DNA from: Phoronis australis
Lineage: Eukaryota > Phoronida > Phoronidae
NCBI GenBank assembly: GCA_002633005.1
Contig: NMRA01000259.1
Location: 419,840-483,839, forward strand
Direction of reading: 5' to 3'
DNA length: 64,000 nucleotides
Position 1 is the stretch's first letter; each line of letters begins with the position of its first letter. This document shows, piece after piece, positions 22,701 through 35,000 of this stretch. Below the pieces are notes generated by a model that was not told the origin of the DNA, did not search any database, and saw nothing but the letters and a program-made list of their open reading frames with translations. The position numbers and the translations under genes were made by a program.

Positions 22701-25003
22701 ATGAGGTGTGGGGGTTCAGGAATAGAGAATTGTAGGTTCTCTGGTTGAGATGGTATATCCAGCGCTGGTGGTACAATGGGGTAAATACCTGTTACGAGTG
22801 GTGAAATTAAGGGGTGAGGGGAAGAATTATTGGTGAATTAGTTTGATGAAATGAAAACAGTATGATGCTTAAGAAAACTGTTAACAGTGTTGTTGTGATT
22901 TCATCTTGAACGGTTATAGAAAATGGAATTTTTAACCATGTTACAGATTCCTCTGATTTGCTATCAAGCCTTTCCATTTTGCAATTACAAAAACACAATT
23001 GTTGTGTAAACTTATTAATAACAGGCTGATGAAAAGCAAGAATCAAATTCTAAAGACTTTCTACTGTCAGAAAGCATTCCAATGTGCAGCACTTTACAAA
23101 GATAAAGCTTGCCATACTAGTCTTACAAAGGGAGTGTGCACATACTTAACTAGATCTGAAGTTGCTTTGTATTCTGCTGACTGGCCTGTCATAAAACTGT
23201 ATAATCTCACTGTATTAATAGAAATGCCACAACATTTTACTGGGAAATCGGGGGTCATTTTCGACGTGTTTTTTTAATTCATGGATAAAAGTTATGTAAA
23301 ACTATATTTCACACTTGTGACTTGATTTTGGACATTTTAGCCCGACTACATGTGTATGGAAAAGTTGCTAGTTGACTATGAAAATGAATCTAAATTTGCT
23401 CATGTTAACCCCTAGATTGAACCTACGACCTTTAGCTCCAACTCGAATGTTCGAGTTCTGGCTCAAGTTGATGTAGCTTTTGTGTTGGGATCTTCGAGTG
23501 GTCACTTTGGTTATATAATTGTCTGCGCAAGTCGTGACGTTCTCAAGCAATCCAAGACAGTACATGTCTGGAGTTCTCGATAAACTTTTAAAAAAGAATG
23601 AAAGATATTAAGACTTTTTGATGTCTCACGCTGTTCACTCTTGCTGTTACAGTACCTGCAGCTGTTGCTGACTAGTGTGCAGCAGGCAGTAGAATCAGTG
23701 GCTGTAACGGCCATCCAAGCAGGTACGTTATTCTCACATTCTGTTCATATTTGCAAAACTTATGAGGCATTCTCCGTAATCACAACAGGACAGAACCACT
23801 ACCTCTCTATTAGGCTAACTGCTTGAAATATGATTGTGAAATTTGGCATTAGTGTTTTCTGCCTTAGGCTCAGTATCTACCAACTGGAAGGTTCTTGTTG
23901 TATCTTTATGAAATTTGATATGCATTAGGGATCTTTTCATTCTGGGGTTGATGCAGTGAAGCATTACAAACCTATTGAGAAAGCCAGGAAGGTCTTTTCA
24001 CTGGAGCCTTTTGTGTGAGGCAACAATGTAAACACAACTGGCCTTCACAGCTGGGCTATTGTGTCAACCAGGTGTCCCTTCATGGAACTACTTTACTGTG
24101 GACTGGAGGATCTTTGCATACTTGTTGTACATAACACATTAACAATTCTAGCCAATGTTGTCTTTCAAAAGAATTCCCAGTAGTCAGTTTCCAAAGAAAC
24201 TCACTGTTTTATTAGGCTAAGCATTGTTGTACAAAAATCAGATTGATATTATTGAACAATTCTTGTCGTGAGATAGGCACCCAGCTGAATGCCCACGACA
24301 CTTAATTTGGGGAAATTGAAAAATCAGGATTGTCATTAAGCTGAGCATCAACGCTGTAATCAAAATTTTTTGACAAATCTGGTATGGGCATTCACCCAAG
24401 TGGTCAATATTATCATGCTTTCACATTTTTTATGCAACGGTATATTAGTATTCTAATACACAGGAGTCAAAAAGAACCATTTCAAGTCTCCTTCAGTAAA
24501 GAGTAGGTATTTTCCTATGTGAATGTAAAGGTGCCACCCGAACTGACTGTTTGTTAGCAAGTATATTTTGGGAGCAAAAATTCTTGGGAAATGATGATTC
24601 AGAAAAACCGTGTCACTTTTAAAGAAGTCTTCATCACATAAATTTGGGGTCGGCACTAACCTGTAAAAGTGAAAGCTGAGGAATTTGGGGCGTGGGCTTT
24701 AAGATGAAAATGTGTACTAAGCCGGAAGTATATATGTCATTTATAAATCAGTTTTTTTTGTTTCCAGAGTCTGATTATGCTGGTATAATTGCTGGAGAGC
24801 GTCTTGTGTCTGTAAAGAATTACCTAAAGCCATTCCAAGAGCGCTCAACAAGGTTGGAAGAAACGCTGAGTACTGCCGAGATTAAAAGTATTGAACTAAC
24901 CAGCCAGCACTACGAGAAAGTGAAGAAGGACAGTGAATCGACAACGCACGGACAAGATCATGAGAGGGTGGGAGATTATGACAAAGATGAAGAGAGTACA
25001 TGA
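13756..25003 (+). CDS. DIABLO: DIABLO/Smac orthologue, mitochondrial IAP antagonist (5 exons, 228 aa)
   Basis: Exons: 13756-13872, 20101-20235, 21985-22113, 23653-23722, 24768-25003, all with GT..AG borders and matching phases (687 nt). In the known family the protein is imported into the mitochondrial intermembrane space, loses its leader, and on release binds BIR domains of IAPs through its new N-terminus, freeing caspases. Exon 1 gives a basic, hydrophobic leader (five arginines in residues 1-14, then I-L-T-G-G-L-L-F-G) ending at A28-K29-P30-V31, where vertebrate Smac has A-V-P-I. Exons 2-5 give the helical bundle; signatures include L-S-S-D near the start of exon 2, E-G-E-A-W-D in exon 3 (vertebrate E-E-D-E-V-W), and an acidic tail. 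The length is close to human (239 aa). I chose the start because it is the only upstream exon with a leader, a phase-0 donor and an IAP-binding tetrapeptide. Cleavage at A28 is inferred. Confidence 0.9.
14152..14302. mobile_element. Decayed fragment of the MULE family
   Basis: Contains GTATTTGTTTGAGTTGGAAG and GGACTGTTC-AAAAAGTTTGATTA, both found in the arm of the element at 14926-16341. It starts with CCATCTCAACTGGCAGTAGAA, whose inverted copy borders another fragment at about 18816-18838. No terminal repeats or target duplication remain. It lies in DIABLO intron 1. Confidence 0.65.
14926..16341. mobile_element. Non-autonomous MULE-type foldback element, copy 2 (1416 bp)
   Basis: Terminal inverted repeats of roughly 300 bases run from TTGGCAATGACCATCGCC to GGTGGTCATTGCCTA. 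The element is flanked by a perfect 9-bp direct repeat AATTCTACC (14917-14925 and 16342-16350), the Mutator-type target duplication. The arms share GCTTCCGGCG / AAGCTTTTCGGCG and the block around CTATTTCAGTTCCCAAAATC. No transposase is present. A younger element (15480-15936) interrupts it. It sits in DIABLO intron 1 and accounts for over a fifth of that intron. Confidence 0.9.
15480..15936. mobile_element. Nested 457-bp DNA transposon with 13-bp inverted ends
   Basis: Ends are CAGACCTGCCAAG and CTTGGCAGGTCTG, perfectly inverted, flanked by the 6-bp direct repeat GTAGTG (15474-15479 and 15937-15942). The equivalent stretch of MULE copy 1 (about 1526-1560, inverted) reads straight across without this insert, so the empty site is available in the same window. 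No open frame of note. The superfamily is not certain from a 6-bp duplication. Confidence 0.88.
17852..18138 (-). pseudogene. THAP zinc-finger domain remnant, frameshifted
   Basis: From an ATG at 18136-18138 the minus strand reads M-P-D-R-C-V-D-G-G-C-G-N, then L-H-K-F-P-T-D-P-R-L-R-R-K. This is the first half of a THAP C2CH zinc finger (C-x4-C, F-P-x-D, basic run). A TGA at 18040-18042 follows at once. The next frame carries on with R-R-L-C-E-D-H-E-W-S-V, as THAP domains do, reaches G-S-K where the family has C-S-x-H-F, and hits a TAG; the frame then stays open to 17852. One lost base, a stop and a lost zinc cysteine mark it as dead. THAP domains occur in P-element-type transposases and host regulators; which this was cannot be told. 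The 144-aa plus-strand frame here is its shadow. Confidence 0.72.
18676..18840. mobile_element. Decayed MULE arm fragment
   Basis: Contains CTCCTAAGGTGTTCCTCTAT, CATGACTTTGATGGTTTAATC and GGCATAATTCGCTGAAAAGC, all diverged from the arm of the element at 14926-16341. The adjoining TTTCTACTGCCAGTTGAGATGG is the inverse of the start of the fragment at 14152. Confidence 0.75.
18971..19080. mobile_element. Foldback hairpin of a 'TTCTCTAAATCAAGGAC' family
   Basis: GGTGGGATATAGTGGTCC...TTTAGAGA at 18981 pairs with TCTCTAAATC...GCTATATCCCACC ending at 19070. A related half lies just left (about 18900-18945). The same pattern recurs at 35300-35426 and, as a half unit, at 43425-43465. Confidence 0.75.
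19261..19563 (-). CDS. Unrecognised 100-codon antisense reading frame, coding-like
   Basis: Between a TGA at 19564-19566 and a TAA at 19261-19263 the minus strand is open for 100 codons. The only methionine is internal, so if real it is the last exon of a longer gene or a fragment. It contains C-C-E-L-C-T-I-L-R-N-E-N, then E-I-Q-K-R-A-L-Y-F-M-A-L-K-V-D and G-N-R-W-R-L-L-V-N-G-P-K-K-V-V-E-L-L, a balanced, helix-prone composition unlike the skewed frames around it. Possible acceptors lie just upstream on the minus strand (near 19568). I recognise no domain. It lies antisense in DIABLO intron 1, about 1.1 kb from the THAP remnant. Confidence 0.3.
   Translation of the reverse strand, partial: RRQLHQSQIYSEFQFTGNNKVAKSAHEAQPLLVICCELCTILRNENSSLKNLEIQKRALYFMALKVDAYDCSTNIIVGNRWRLLVNGPKKVVELLNLIAE
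20534..20965. repeat. Two tandem copies of a roughly 200-bp repeat
   Basis: The blocks CCAGATTTAGCTTACTT...CTCAGAAATGG...ATGAAATTTTTAG at 20534-20720 recur as CAGATTTGGCTAACTTT...CTCAGAAATGACT...ATGAAATTTTCATCAG at 20804-20965. Related wording (CATATCTCAGAAATGGCTGA type) appears near 42750-42800 and 60650-60720, so the family is dispersed. It lies in DIABLO intron 2. Confidence 0.65.
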
Positions 25004-26437
25004 AACACTGGTGTAGTTTGCGGAGCTTCCTTAAATGCCAGTGTTGTATGGACATGGCTGCGTGAACGTGCTACTGAAAGCCGATACTATCCACTCATCA
25101 GGTTCTCCCCAGTCGCCAGGGTAACCAGTTTTCTCACCTGACAAACCAGTCAGGTGTTATTATTTATGGTGTTCTCATGACACGTGATTCCCATCTGTCA
25201 TGCGGTAATTCTTTTTCTACGAGCATGTTTCTTTGCTTATGACTCAGTTGTACCCTGATACATTACACCAGACAGATGCTTCCTTACACACACCCCCTGT
25301 CTGAGAGTGGAAGAACTGTTGTTTGTATGAAAAGAAAAGTGTTGGTGAGGAGGCCTGTGTGGCTGGGGGGAGGAAGACTGGCCGAGTTTGAAAGAGGTAA
25401 AAGTGCATTTCTGTGTTCAGACACTTGTTTTCTGTGACACAACTTCTGCCCAGTGTTCTTTGTTGAAAATTCAGGCATTGTAGGTTTCTCTGATTCTGGC
25501 TCTGCAAATGCGTAAGCAAACTGATTGTTTTTATTTTCTATTTCATGGATTTTAAGAAACTTAAGCTTTATGTATGTGTGGAGATATGTGTATCAAGATC
25601 TTCGTGTTGTGAGAAGTTTGTTGACAATCTGTTAAATATATAGGATTGAAAGATTTCCTTCCGCTTCCTACAAATGACTGATGACTAATTCTAAAAAAAC
25701 TGGTTTCAAAACGATTGGTTTTTGTCAAAAGAAATCAAGAGATTACCTGCAGTGATTATTGAAACAAAGCAGCCCACTTTTGGAGACTGGCTTACCCTAT
25801 CAAAACTGATGGGTTTCAAAGACCTTTTTACTCTCCAAGTCATTGAGTGAACTTCTTTGGGGATGATTTGAGCAATTTTGGAGTGTCTCTTTTATAAAAA
25901 TAGCTCACTGTCGACATCTCCATGAGGATATTACAGAGAGGGTTGCCAAGTCTGTGGTGTATGCTTTCTTTTTCACTTAATCCAGTAATTGGTTTTAGTA
26001 GAGGCTTCGCCACATTTTTAATTGATTTTTAATCGTGTTAAGAGAAAAAATGCCTTGGTGTAATTTATTTGTGTTTACGGTGTATAGCATGTTTAAGCAA
26101 TATCAACGGTTTTGCAGCACGTGGGTTAGTTTTGTTCAGAAGTCATGTTGCGTAATTTCATGAAGTGCATTGTGCAGGGATTGTATAGTCCATGAAGTGT
26201 GGAGATTTGTTTTGCATCTCCTTATCAGAAAATCTATCACTTTGTATTAACATAATTCATACTTGCTTTTTGTTGGTACATTTGGTTTATGATATGTACT
26301 ATAAAACATTTCTATGAAATTTTGTTGTTATTCTTTGTTTTAACCTACAGTGAAAATCACAGAAGTTGGACATGCAAGTTGGATCTATAATTAACATAGC
26401 CGTGGTTTGACGGTAGTTGTTAAAAGGTTACTATGGA
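25004..26437 (+). other. Likely DIABLO 3' untranslated region
   Basis: Downstream of the stop codon there is no exon in any frame that I can support. The next good polyadenylation hexamers are at 26438 and 26490, which would make a 3' UTR of about 1.4 kb. The end point is inferred. Confidence 0.4.
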
Positions 26438-26443
26438 AATAAA
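26438..26443 (+). terminator. Candidate DIABLO polyadenylation signal AATAAA
   Basis: AATAAA, followed about 50 bases later by a second AATAAA (26490-26495). There is no transcript evidence here, so it is a candidate only. Confidence 0.4.
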
Positions 26444-26499
26444 TTGCTGTTCCTGTTGCCAGTACTCAAACGTTTGGATCAAGTTTGAAAATAAAATTC

Positions 26500-29017
26500 C
26501 TCGGAAAGTCTGCTAAATTGATCAGCGTGACTAACGCGTTAAGTCAATTACAAGGTGACAGCGGGTACAGACCTTCCACCTCAAAATGGTCTATGCTAAA
26601 ATATCACCAATTTAGGACACAATATCACAGAGGGATGAAATTTTTTTTCATTTTTCACAAATGATACATGGTACCAAAATGACGTTTTGCTATATTCAAA
26701 TTCTGTACAATAGCTACAAAAAGGCAGTATTATGAAACGTTGCGGCCAGTTACAGTGTTAGAAGCCCCTGAAAAATGCACTCTTTTGGCAATTATTTGTG
26801 TCCGAAATTGGAGCCGTATCCGCTTAACAGCACGGAGTAGAAATGTCTTAATAATGCTTCTATCGCCCAGGGAAGGCATCAGTAGTGGGTCAGATGGTGA
26901 AAGGATCACCTTTTGGTGGAATCACCAAAATAGTTTAGTATCCTGATAAAGTAATGCCTTCAGTCCTTCAGAAAAGTCTGTTTTCGTGTCGGACAAAATC
27001 TCTTGATCCATTTGGATACAGTATCCATTTTTATGCATCCTCGTATATGTGGGTGCATATTGGTGTGGCCCCATCTTCCAAACCTTTGATGGATCTTTGC
27101 AAAAGTTTGCAGACATGGAGACAATGGCATACAGCAATTTTTCATTACTCTACTACTGTGCCCCCTAGAGGCATTTTTTTACCCTTCTATACTTTTCAAT
27201 TTTCTATATGGTATGTGTGTGGCAAGGGGCATATGGCTCCTACCCATTTTCAATGGAATTATCTATTGTGGATTGCTCAACTAATGTTGACTTTTGAATT
27301 GACTTGGCTGTTGCTGTGCTCCTTAGTGGGAATGTTTAGTTTTTTGCCTCTGCCTCATAATCAGCTTGTTACTTGAGGAATCTTCGTAAGTGTGGAAGAT
27401 GGGTGTTTCTATCACATTGAGGACTGCACTTAACCCCTTTTGAGCAGTTTCAAGCTGTGCTGGGCCCCCTTGTTACAATTATGCGACGTCTATATGTCTA
27501 TTCCCTGAACTGAAGGATTGCCATCCGAGATCTGTTGGTTTTGAGGATTGCATGGCAAAGGTCATTTTAGGATGTTTTTGACTGCTGTTGTGCCCTCTGG
27601 TGTCTGTTTTTAAAAGTAATGAATATCCCTAGTATCTGCCGTTGGCAATGCACAGTCACCTCATGTCAATGCACCACAGCGACCTTGAAATAATTTTTGA
27701 CACCTGTTGATAATTATTTCAACAGGAATTCAAAGAATGTAGGCACTAATTTAGGTGTATTCACATTGAAATCAACATGCACTTTAACTACAATTCAGCA
27801 GTTGTATTAATGTGTACCTCACAGGTAGAACACCCTTTCAAAGTAATCCATCCATCATTTGATGACATCGCAATCATATCAACATTATACGCACATTTTT
27901 CTCAAAAAACACCACATTAGACAATTTAAACATTTTAGGTCTGTTAAAATGAGTATCACTACAAACAAATACACTTATTTTCTAGTATTTAGCAAACCAC
28001 AATAGGCAACCAAATCCAACAATGCAGAACTTAATCTCTGCTAAAAAATCTGAAAATGACAATGATAAATTTGCGCTACTTCAACTTTTTGATTTGTACC
28101 AAAAAGGTATCAATTATATAATTAATTTTAAACATATTGATAGAACAATTGTGAGCTGTCCAGAAATCATCGGGACAATTGTCATAATAATCATACTACA
28201 AAATGAATTGACTGACAAAATTTGGAGCGATAATCCATTTTCATCATTTCAAGTTCATGTCCGCAGACACCAAACGTCGTCAATTCTAAATTTATCACAA
28301 ATTCACTGTTCTAGCCTAATCTTTTTACATAATCTCAAGAAGCCATACACACACAGTATACTGTTACATAATTCACGTTATATGTGATGTATTAAAGCCT
28401 GAAGCAGCGCCACCTTTGGAACCCATAGCAAACGTTTTGGTTCAGGGTTTATGAGAAACCCTTTGTTCTTTAAAACCAAAAGTTACACCTGACAACACCA
28501 TCTTGCACATGGAGTACAGTGACACCTTCAGTGAGAATATGCCCCCAACAACTAGTCACTATGGTTGGATAAAACGTAATTAAAGGTAAAACTTGTCAAT
28601 TGCCTAAAATAGCATCATTTCCAAGCCAAGTAGCATCATAATAAAAATTCCAACTTTTACCATGTTGCTTTTCTGCCAAACTGACTCCAACTTTTGAGAC
28701 GCAATACTGACAATACTGAACTTGTTGTAGATTTCTGATAAAGTAGAGAGCTCAGGCTGAGAAACGTATTGAAAAAACACATGGCAAGGAAAAATATGGA
28801 CAAGACAAGAACAACAAACGCATCTTTTATATTAACCAATAGCGTGTGCAGTGAGTTCTCTGTTTTCTTACCTCACAGCTCAGAAGAGATTGTTTCAGGA
28901 TGATGTTTTTGCATTGACATTTGCAAAAGTTGGACACAATTTTACAGGAATTTCTATCATTCACATTCCCAACTTTTTGAGAAGATATATTAAATAAATC
29001 CGCTTTCACCCAATCCT
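26500..29017. other. Interval between convergent DIABLO and ISOC2
   Basis: No recognisable exon. The 140-aa plus frame at 26954-27376 and the 121-aa frame at 28022-28387 are aromatic- or isoleucine-rich, lack splice or domain support, and I do not call them. No clear minus-strand AATAAA was found for ISOC2. Confidence 0.45.
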
Positions 29018-32000
29018 CTAATCATCGCTCATGGTGAGTAGACCACTGTCTGGTGCTGGGTCCCAAATCAGCTTCTGGAGCACCTTAAAGTTGGGGTGTT
29101 TGGCGTCCCTTGCCAACTCCAAGACCATACTCTCGCTGGTGGTCAGGTAAGCACCAGCCTCACGAATACGCTCAAAAGCATACATCCTGAAAATAGGCAG
29201 TATTGAATGATGTAACAAATGGGCATCAGACAGTTTGGTGGGAAGTCATACAACAGGTAAATACAGATTCTCATCGCAAACAAATGGACACAATGACAGA
29301 GTTTCTGGTACCATTCAGGAGGCCACCGTTTTAACTACCACTTCAGGTAAATACACAAACAGTGATCCTGCCATAAAATATTGTAATGTGCAATTCTGGT
29401 TAGAATAACAACAATTTAATATTGAGGTGACCTTACAACTCGTCACTTTGTGCATGTCACTCCATCCTCCCTGAAGGTGATGAGATAGTGTGTACTACAG
29501 TCGAACCTCCTTACAACATATCCTGTTTAAAATGTTCACATACGTGATATGACACACAAATCCAATTTTACCTCACGCATTTTGGTACTATACCTAATCA
29601 ACACCTTTATTTACGATTACATGCAGATAGTTCCCTTTCCTAGTGACCGTCAGCTCTTTACTATGAACAGCGTACGACTATGCGACCCAGTCTGCAGAAT
29701 GTACATGTGCACATACGCCACTGTATCCTAATTTGAGATGTGAATAAAGTTAAAAGCCAGACCATTGTATTACTTGATGTCTCAAGATGCCTCGGTGGAT
29801 CCGAATGTCAAGAAAACGTAAAAATAAAATGTAAAAAAATAGTCTGAATCAAAAAGCAGAAATAGTACCAAGAGGCGTGCCATCAACAAAAACTAATCAA
29901 AAAGCCTTTTGTGCAATTCCGCTAATTTTGCGTCAGCACCAACAGCATCCAAAGAATGTCTGTAGTCACTTATTTACTCAGACAATTTTCAGAACTTAAC
30001 TACAATACTGATTCAGGGCTCGGACTTTGATGCAGAATTTTGCTATCATGATTTTTAGCATTCGTCTAGTTTCGCCGAAAATATTTTTTAAGTGCCCAAA
30101 TGCATCCATGTGAATATAAAGCAGACTGAGCTTGCAAAAGACTTCTGCTGGTAACGCGTTGAATCCAAAACTGCAAGCTAATAGAAGCTTCAAAAACAGT
30201 GTCACAGTCAATGTAAGGATACGAAACGTAGCAGAATGCAAAAATGAGCATTTGCGAAGGCCTATGGCAGGGATATTCCTGACCAATTTTGAACCAGCGA
30301 CCTTCGGGCGCACCTGACGATAAAAGGTATGCCTGTTTCAAAAAGTTGTTCCCAGCAGACTCAGTGTAATTAAGGTGGTAGCATATGAAACAGAAACCCC
30401 AGGGGCAATCGAAATAAGAACAGTCGTATCCACGTAAAAGTTGTATTTTTATTTAAAAAAGGGAATCTGACAAACACTGTGGCGGAATAAGAACACACTG
30501 GCTGTAAGTAGACTAGAATCTTGAATTTGTGGAAGAGGCTGTTGCCTTTAAAAAGATGCACCAGGGGGAGCCACTGCCATACTGGTGCCTTTTAATTTTT
30601 ATGCGCTAATGGCGCAAAGGCGCGGTCCAGGAATATCCCTGCTATGGCAAAAGATTACAATCGAAGACATTCGAGACCCAAATCAACTAAAAATGTCTAC
30701 CCTAGTTACGTTGAACGATCCCTATAACGAACGAAGGAACATTTGTAACGCAGCATGACTGTACATCGAATCAACATAACTAAGCAACTGAGAGCAGTAC
30801 TACTAATTTACGGGCTGTATAACAACAATCGCACCACAGTGTTAGTCATGTGTCATTCTATCATTATTGAGACATTACAATGAAATCACCTAACAGTAGA
30901 ACTGGTCCTACCAACCCAGTGCACCGCACAACATGCCAAGTTGGCTTACGTCGAGAAAAACGTATTCACGGTAACTTGAACAATAGGATCACCAACAACT
31001 GGCCTTGTCTAGGGCTGCACAATGTTCTGGTCACAGGAGTACCGGTACATATTAATAGCAACTGAAAAATACCTATCGGGCAAGAAAAGTACCTAAGAAA
31101 CTTGGCTACATCAGGTATATATCATGGTATATACTGTTAAAAGTTAGTTGGTAACTAATATTCGGCGCCTTTGATAACATTGCAGGCTTGTACCAGCATT
31201 ACATCAGCAAAGGCAGCTTGTAAGTCTTACACTATTTGTTTACCCAGTTAAGCGATCAAATGCACCATGCAGATAGGCAAATAAATCAATTATGCGGCTA
31301 ACCATTAAAAGTATTTTATGTCATTCCCAACTTTTAGCGAAGTATTGATAAAAATAACTGTATACCGTAACAATAAGAAAATATTAATACCTGAACACAC
31401 TGATAATTACTACTGTAACAGTAAATACGCATTTGGGCCCACATGGCTATATCTGAAACAAGCACACATACAGGAGCAGTTGGCTATCCCTTACATTTGT
31501 GCATGCCTTAAACTGTCTGTACATCTCCACATATAGGTATATCCACCCACATGCATATGACAGTGCGCAGTGGCCCTAGACTCACCTGTCTACCATGGAC
31601 CTCGATGAGCACCCATCCACAATAACGTGCACATCATAGCCCCTATCAACAGCATCAAACACAGTCTGTTGTATGCATGCCTGGGTCTCAATGCCACATA
31701 GGATGATAGACTTCAAATCTGAAACAGCATTCAAATAAACGGAAATTCTCAGAATATATCACTGTGAGAGCATCACAATCTTTTCTATCTTAAAGTTCCG
31801 TATTTTATATATTTTCAAAGCCTTCAATTTACTTTCAAGTGTTTTTGGATTACAATGGTTGAAGCTATTCAATTGGTATAAAAAAGTTCACAGAATCTGA
31901 GCTCCTCTTTTACTTATGGCATTTTCTAATTATAAATTTCAATGAAACCAATGAAGGCAAATGTGACCTAAATCGCCATCTTACTAAATAAGGTCATTTA

Positions 32001-35000
32001 CCCTACACGAGGTCATACAAATCACAGGCAAACTCCCAGTGTGCAACAGGTTAGCATCATGACGCCAAGGGAAGTGGGGCAAAAAATTCACCTTACTTAT
32101 CTATTCCTGGAATCTCGTGAAACTTGAAAATGCTACTTGACAATCCGACAACTGGTTCGTGCTTGTTTTCATGTTGCAGACATTTTATGAGCACGCACCA
32201 GTTCACTGGCACACAATGTGACTATTTAGCACATTGAAACTTAGTCATCAATCAACCAGATTTTGTCTTGACATGCATTGCATTCAGTTTCTAACACACA
32301 GTCAAGACAGAACAGTTGATTACAACCAATCACTATGATCTAAATAATAAAGCTCAGTCTTAACGGTAGGAAATAAATAAATACTTTGCTTAATATTGTG
32401 AAAACAATAGCGCCAACAGTGTATATGAAATGCGGTCAGTGTTTTGACCTATCATAAGTCACTTCAAGGGACACTATCGGTTTTATGACAAAAAGAGCAC
32501 ACTTTTAGGTTACAGTTGGATGGGATAAAATTCTCGTATTAGCTAAAAAATAACAAAATCCATTGCATTTCTAAGATTTTATAACAAAACAATTCTCACT
32601 GAAATCAAGGCTGGTAACTACACCACTTTAAAAATGCTTAAAATACTCTCGATGTTTATCACAGGGAATTAGCTTTACCAGCAGAGATTTAGACTGCGAT
32701 TCCGCAATGAGGCTGACCTCAGATTACTTTTCTGGCCAATTATGTCCCCTTTAAATGAAATATACTTCCCCAAAAATCAAATTGACAAGGACAGAAAAAC
32801 TACCCAAATGTCATCTAACTTGACCCATAGTTTCGAGGCCATTTGGGAAAGGCACGTTTTTGAAAAATGACCCTGCCTAGTCCTTGTGACATCATATCAC
32901 CAGTGGTAGCAGCAAGGGATTTTCAAATTCAATTTCAATTCAAAGGTCAAGCTGTTATAAGCCATGTTCTGTTTTAAACAATTTTAAAACATTTAATTTT
33001 ATCTTTTACGGTATTTTTCTTCCAAAGCGATATCACAGCGTTGCTATTCTGGGTTTGGATTGAAATTAATTACAATAATTTACCTGGCATTCCCTTGTCA
33101 GCTATACTGCATTGGTAACTGAAACTAACCCGTCACGACAAACAATGTAATGGGCGTGGTCTGAAGCAAAATCGATCTGACTGTTCTTCTCAAGTCATGT
33201 ATTTGTTTCTAATGTGAGTAAGGAACAAAATGAATGGAATTCTATTGCAGTAAAAAGCCTAAATCAAATGCTATTTTTGACACAAGGACCCTTAAAATGC
33301 ATAATGTTAATCCCTATGATATGGTCTGAAACAACAACACACCAGGAATGTTATTTTTGATGTGGTCCTCTATTTCAGGAACAAACATTGAAAACTTGGT
33401 CTTTGCAAATCTCTGGCGCTCGCCAATCTCCAGTTCTGGCACCGTGGGTCCCAAACCTGAAAAAGATCATAAGCATTGTACCCCTGTAGTTCAGAAAGTG
33501 AAACATTAAACACAGGGCTTGGAATGACCCACGATAAAAAACAAGACAATTATCGATGGGATTTAGCGTTACTAATAGAGTATTAGTCTGCGATTCCACA
33601 ATGAGGCTGACCTCAGAAGAGTACCCCTCTCGCAAATAATGTCTCTTTAAATGAAGTGTGCTATCCCAAAAATTAAAATGGACAGAAAAACTAAAGTCAC
33701 ACAAATATCATATAACTTGGCCCTTAGTTTTGAGGCCATACGGAAAATTTGATCCATAGACAAGTTTTTGTAAAATGGCCTCTGCATAATTCAGCGGCTG
33801 GAATGACCAATGACAAAAAAGAAAAGAAATTCCAGGGAATGTATCATTCTACAAATAAATAGGGTTATGCGATAGAAATATTTTTGTGTTGAAAAATTTA
33901 ACGGCAAGAAATGTTTTATTGCATAAATACAGTAAAAATGAAGATAAAATGATAAGAGAAAGAGGAAACTGGAAATCAAATAAGAGGACCGACTGAAACC
34001 AAAAACGAAGAAATCCTCTTAAACAAGGAAAATTGTAACCCCTGCAAAAATTTTGTTGTAGCTCATCCTCTCTTGACTAAACATGACATGAAAATTGCGT
34101 TTTCAGATTTTAACCCCATTGTTTCATAAAACTAGCCATTACTAGTACCCTTTTTACACTGAAGCTTCATAAATATAGTGGAAAATTTCAATCGGTCCAT
34201 TTTCCTTATCTATACGTGTCCAGTAGCAAAACCACTTGCCAAGTTAACTGATAATGACTAGCAAGATGCAAATTGAAAAGCAACAAACGTTTGGTGAAAA
34301 ATTTCTGTGAATCAAACACTGACTTTATTGACTTTCAAGCTCAAAATAGACTTAGAATCACTTATTCTTGAAAACTTGTTGTTCCTTAAGCAGTTGACAA
34401 AAATGTGCTACAGTTTATAAACAAGTTAGTAATGGTTAATTCAGTGCCTGCCTGTCTCCTGTCTGCGGTGCCACCCCTCAGCATGGTTGGCATGCAGATG
34501 GGTGATTTCCCAACAACCATCTGTATATTCCTGTTTGACCTTGAGCATACTGAAATTTATGGAGGCAAATCCTCTATTTCATTGGTAAATGAAGGAACAT
34601 ATTGATTTCCAGAGAATTTGCCTCTATGCTCGAAAGGTATTCATAGCCTTATGACTTTGGTGATTTAGCCATTAAGAAAATCTCTTCATGGATATATGTA
34701 GAATGTACTATCACCGCTTATGAAAAAATTGGCATCAGGAATTTGGAGTCAAGAGCTATCTAGCTTTTCCAAATCAGCTAAAATTAACAGAAATAAACTA
34801 CATTATCTGATGAGCCAACTCTCCATGCACAGTGATTTAGTAACCAAAGAATGTTGGTCACTGAACTTTTTCAGTCCTCAAATATTCCATGAAGGACCTG
34901 TAGCCCAAATCTGCAAATGTTAGATCTAGGAACAAAAGCAGCCTCCTACATAAAAAAGAATCTTAAAGCAACATATGTCTTTTGATTATTTGCCCAAATG

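Noticed and set aside
26954-27376. 140-aa frame rich in W, F and L
   Set aside because: No splice support, no family resemblance, and it lies in the downstream flank of DIABLO.
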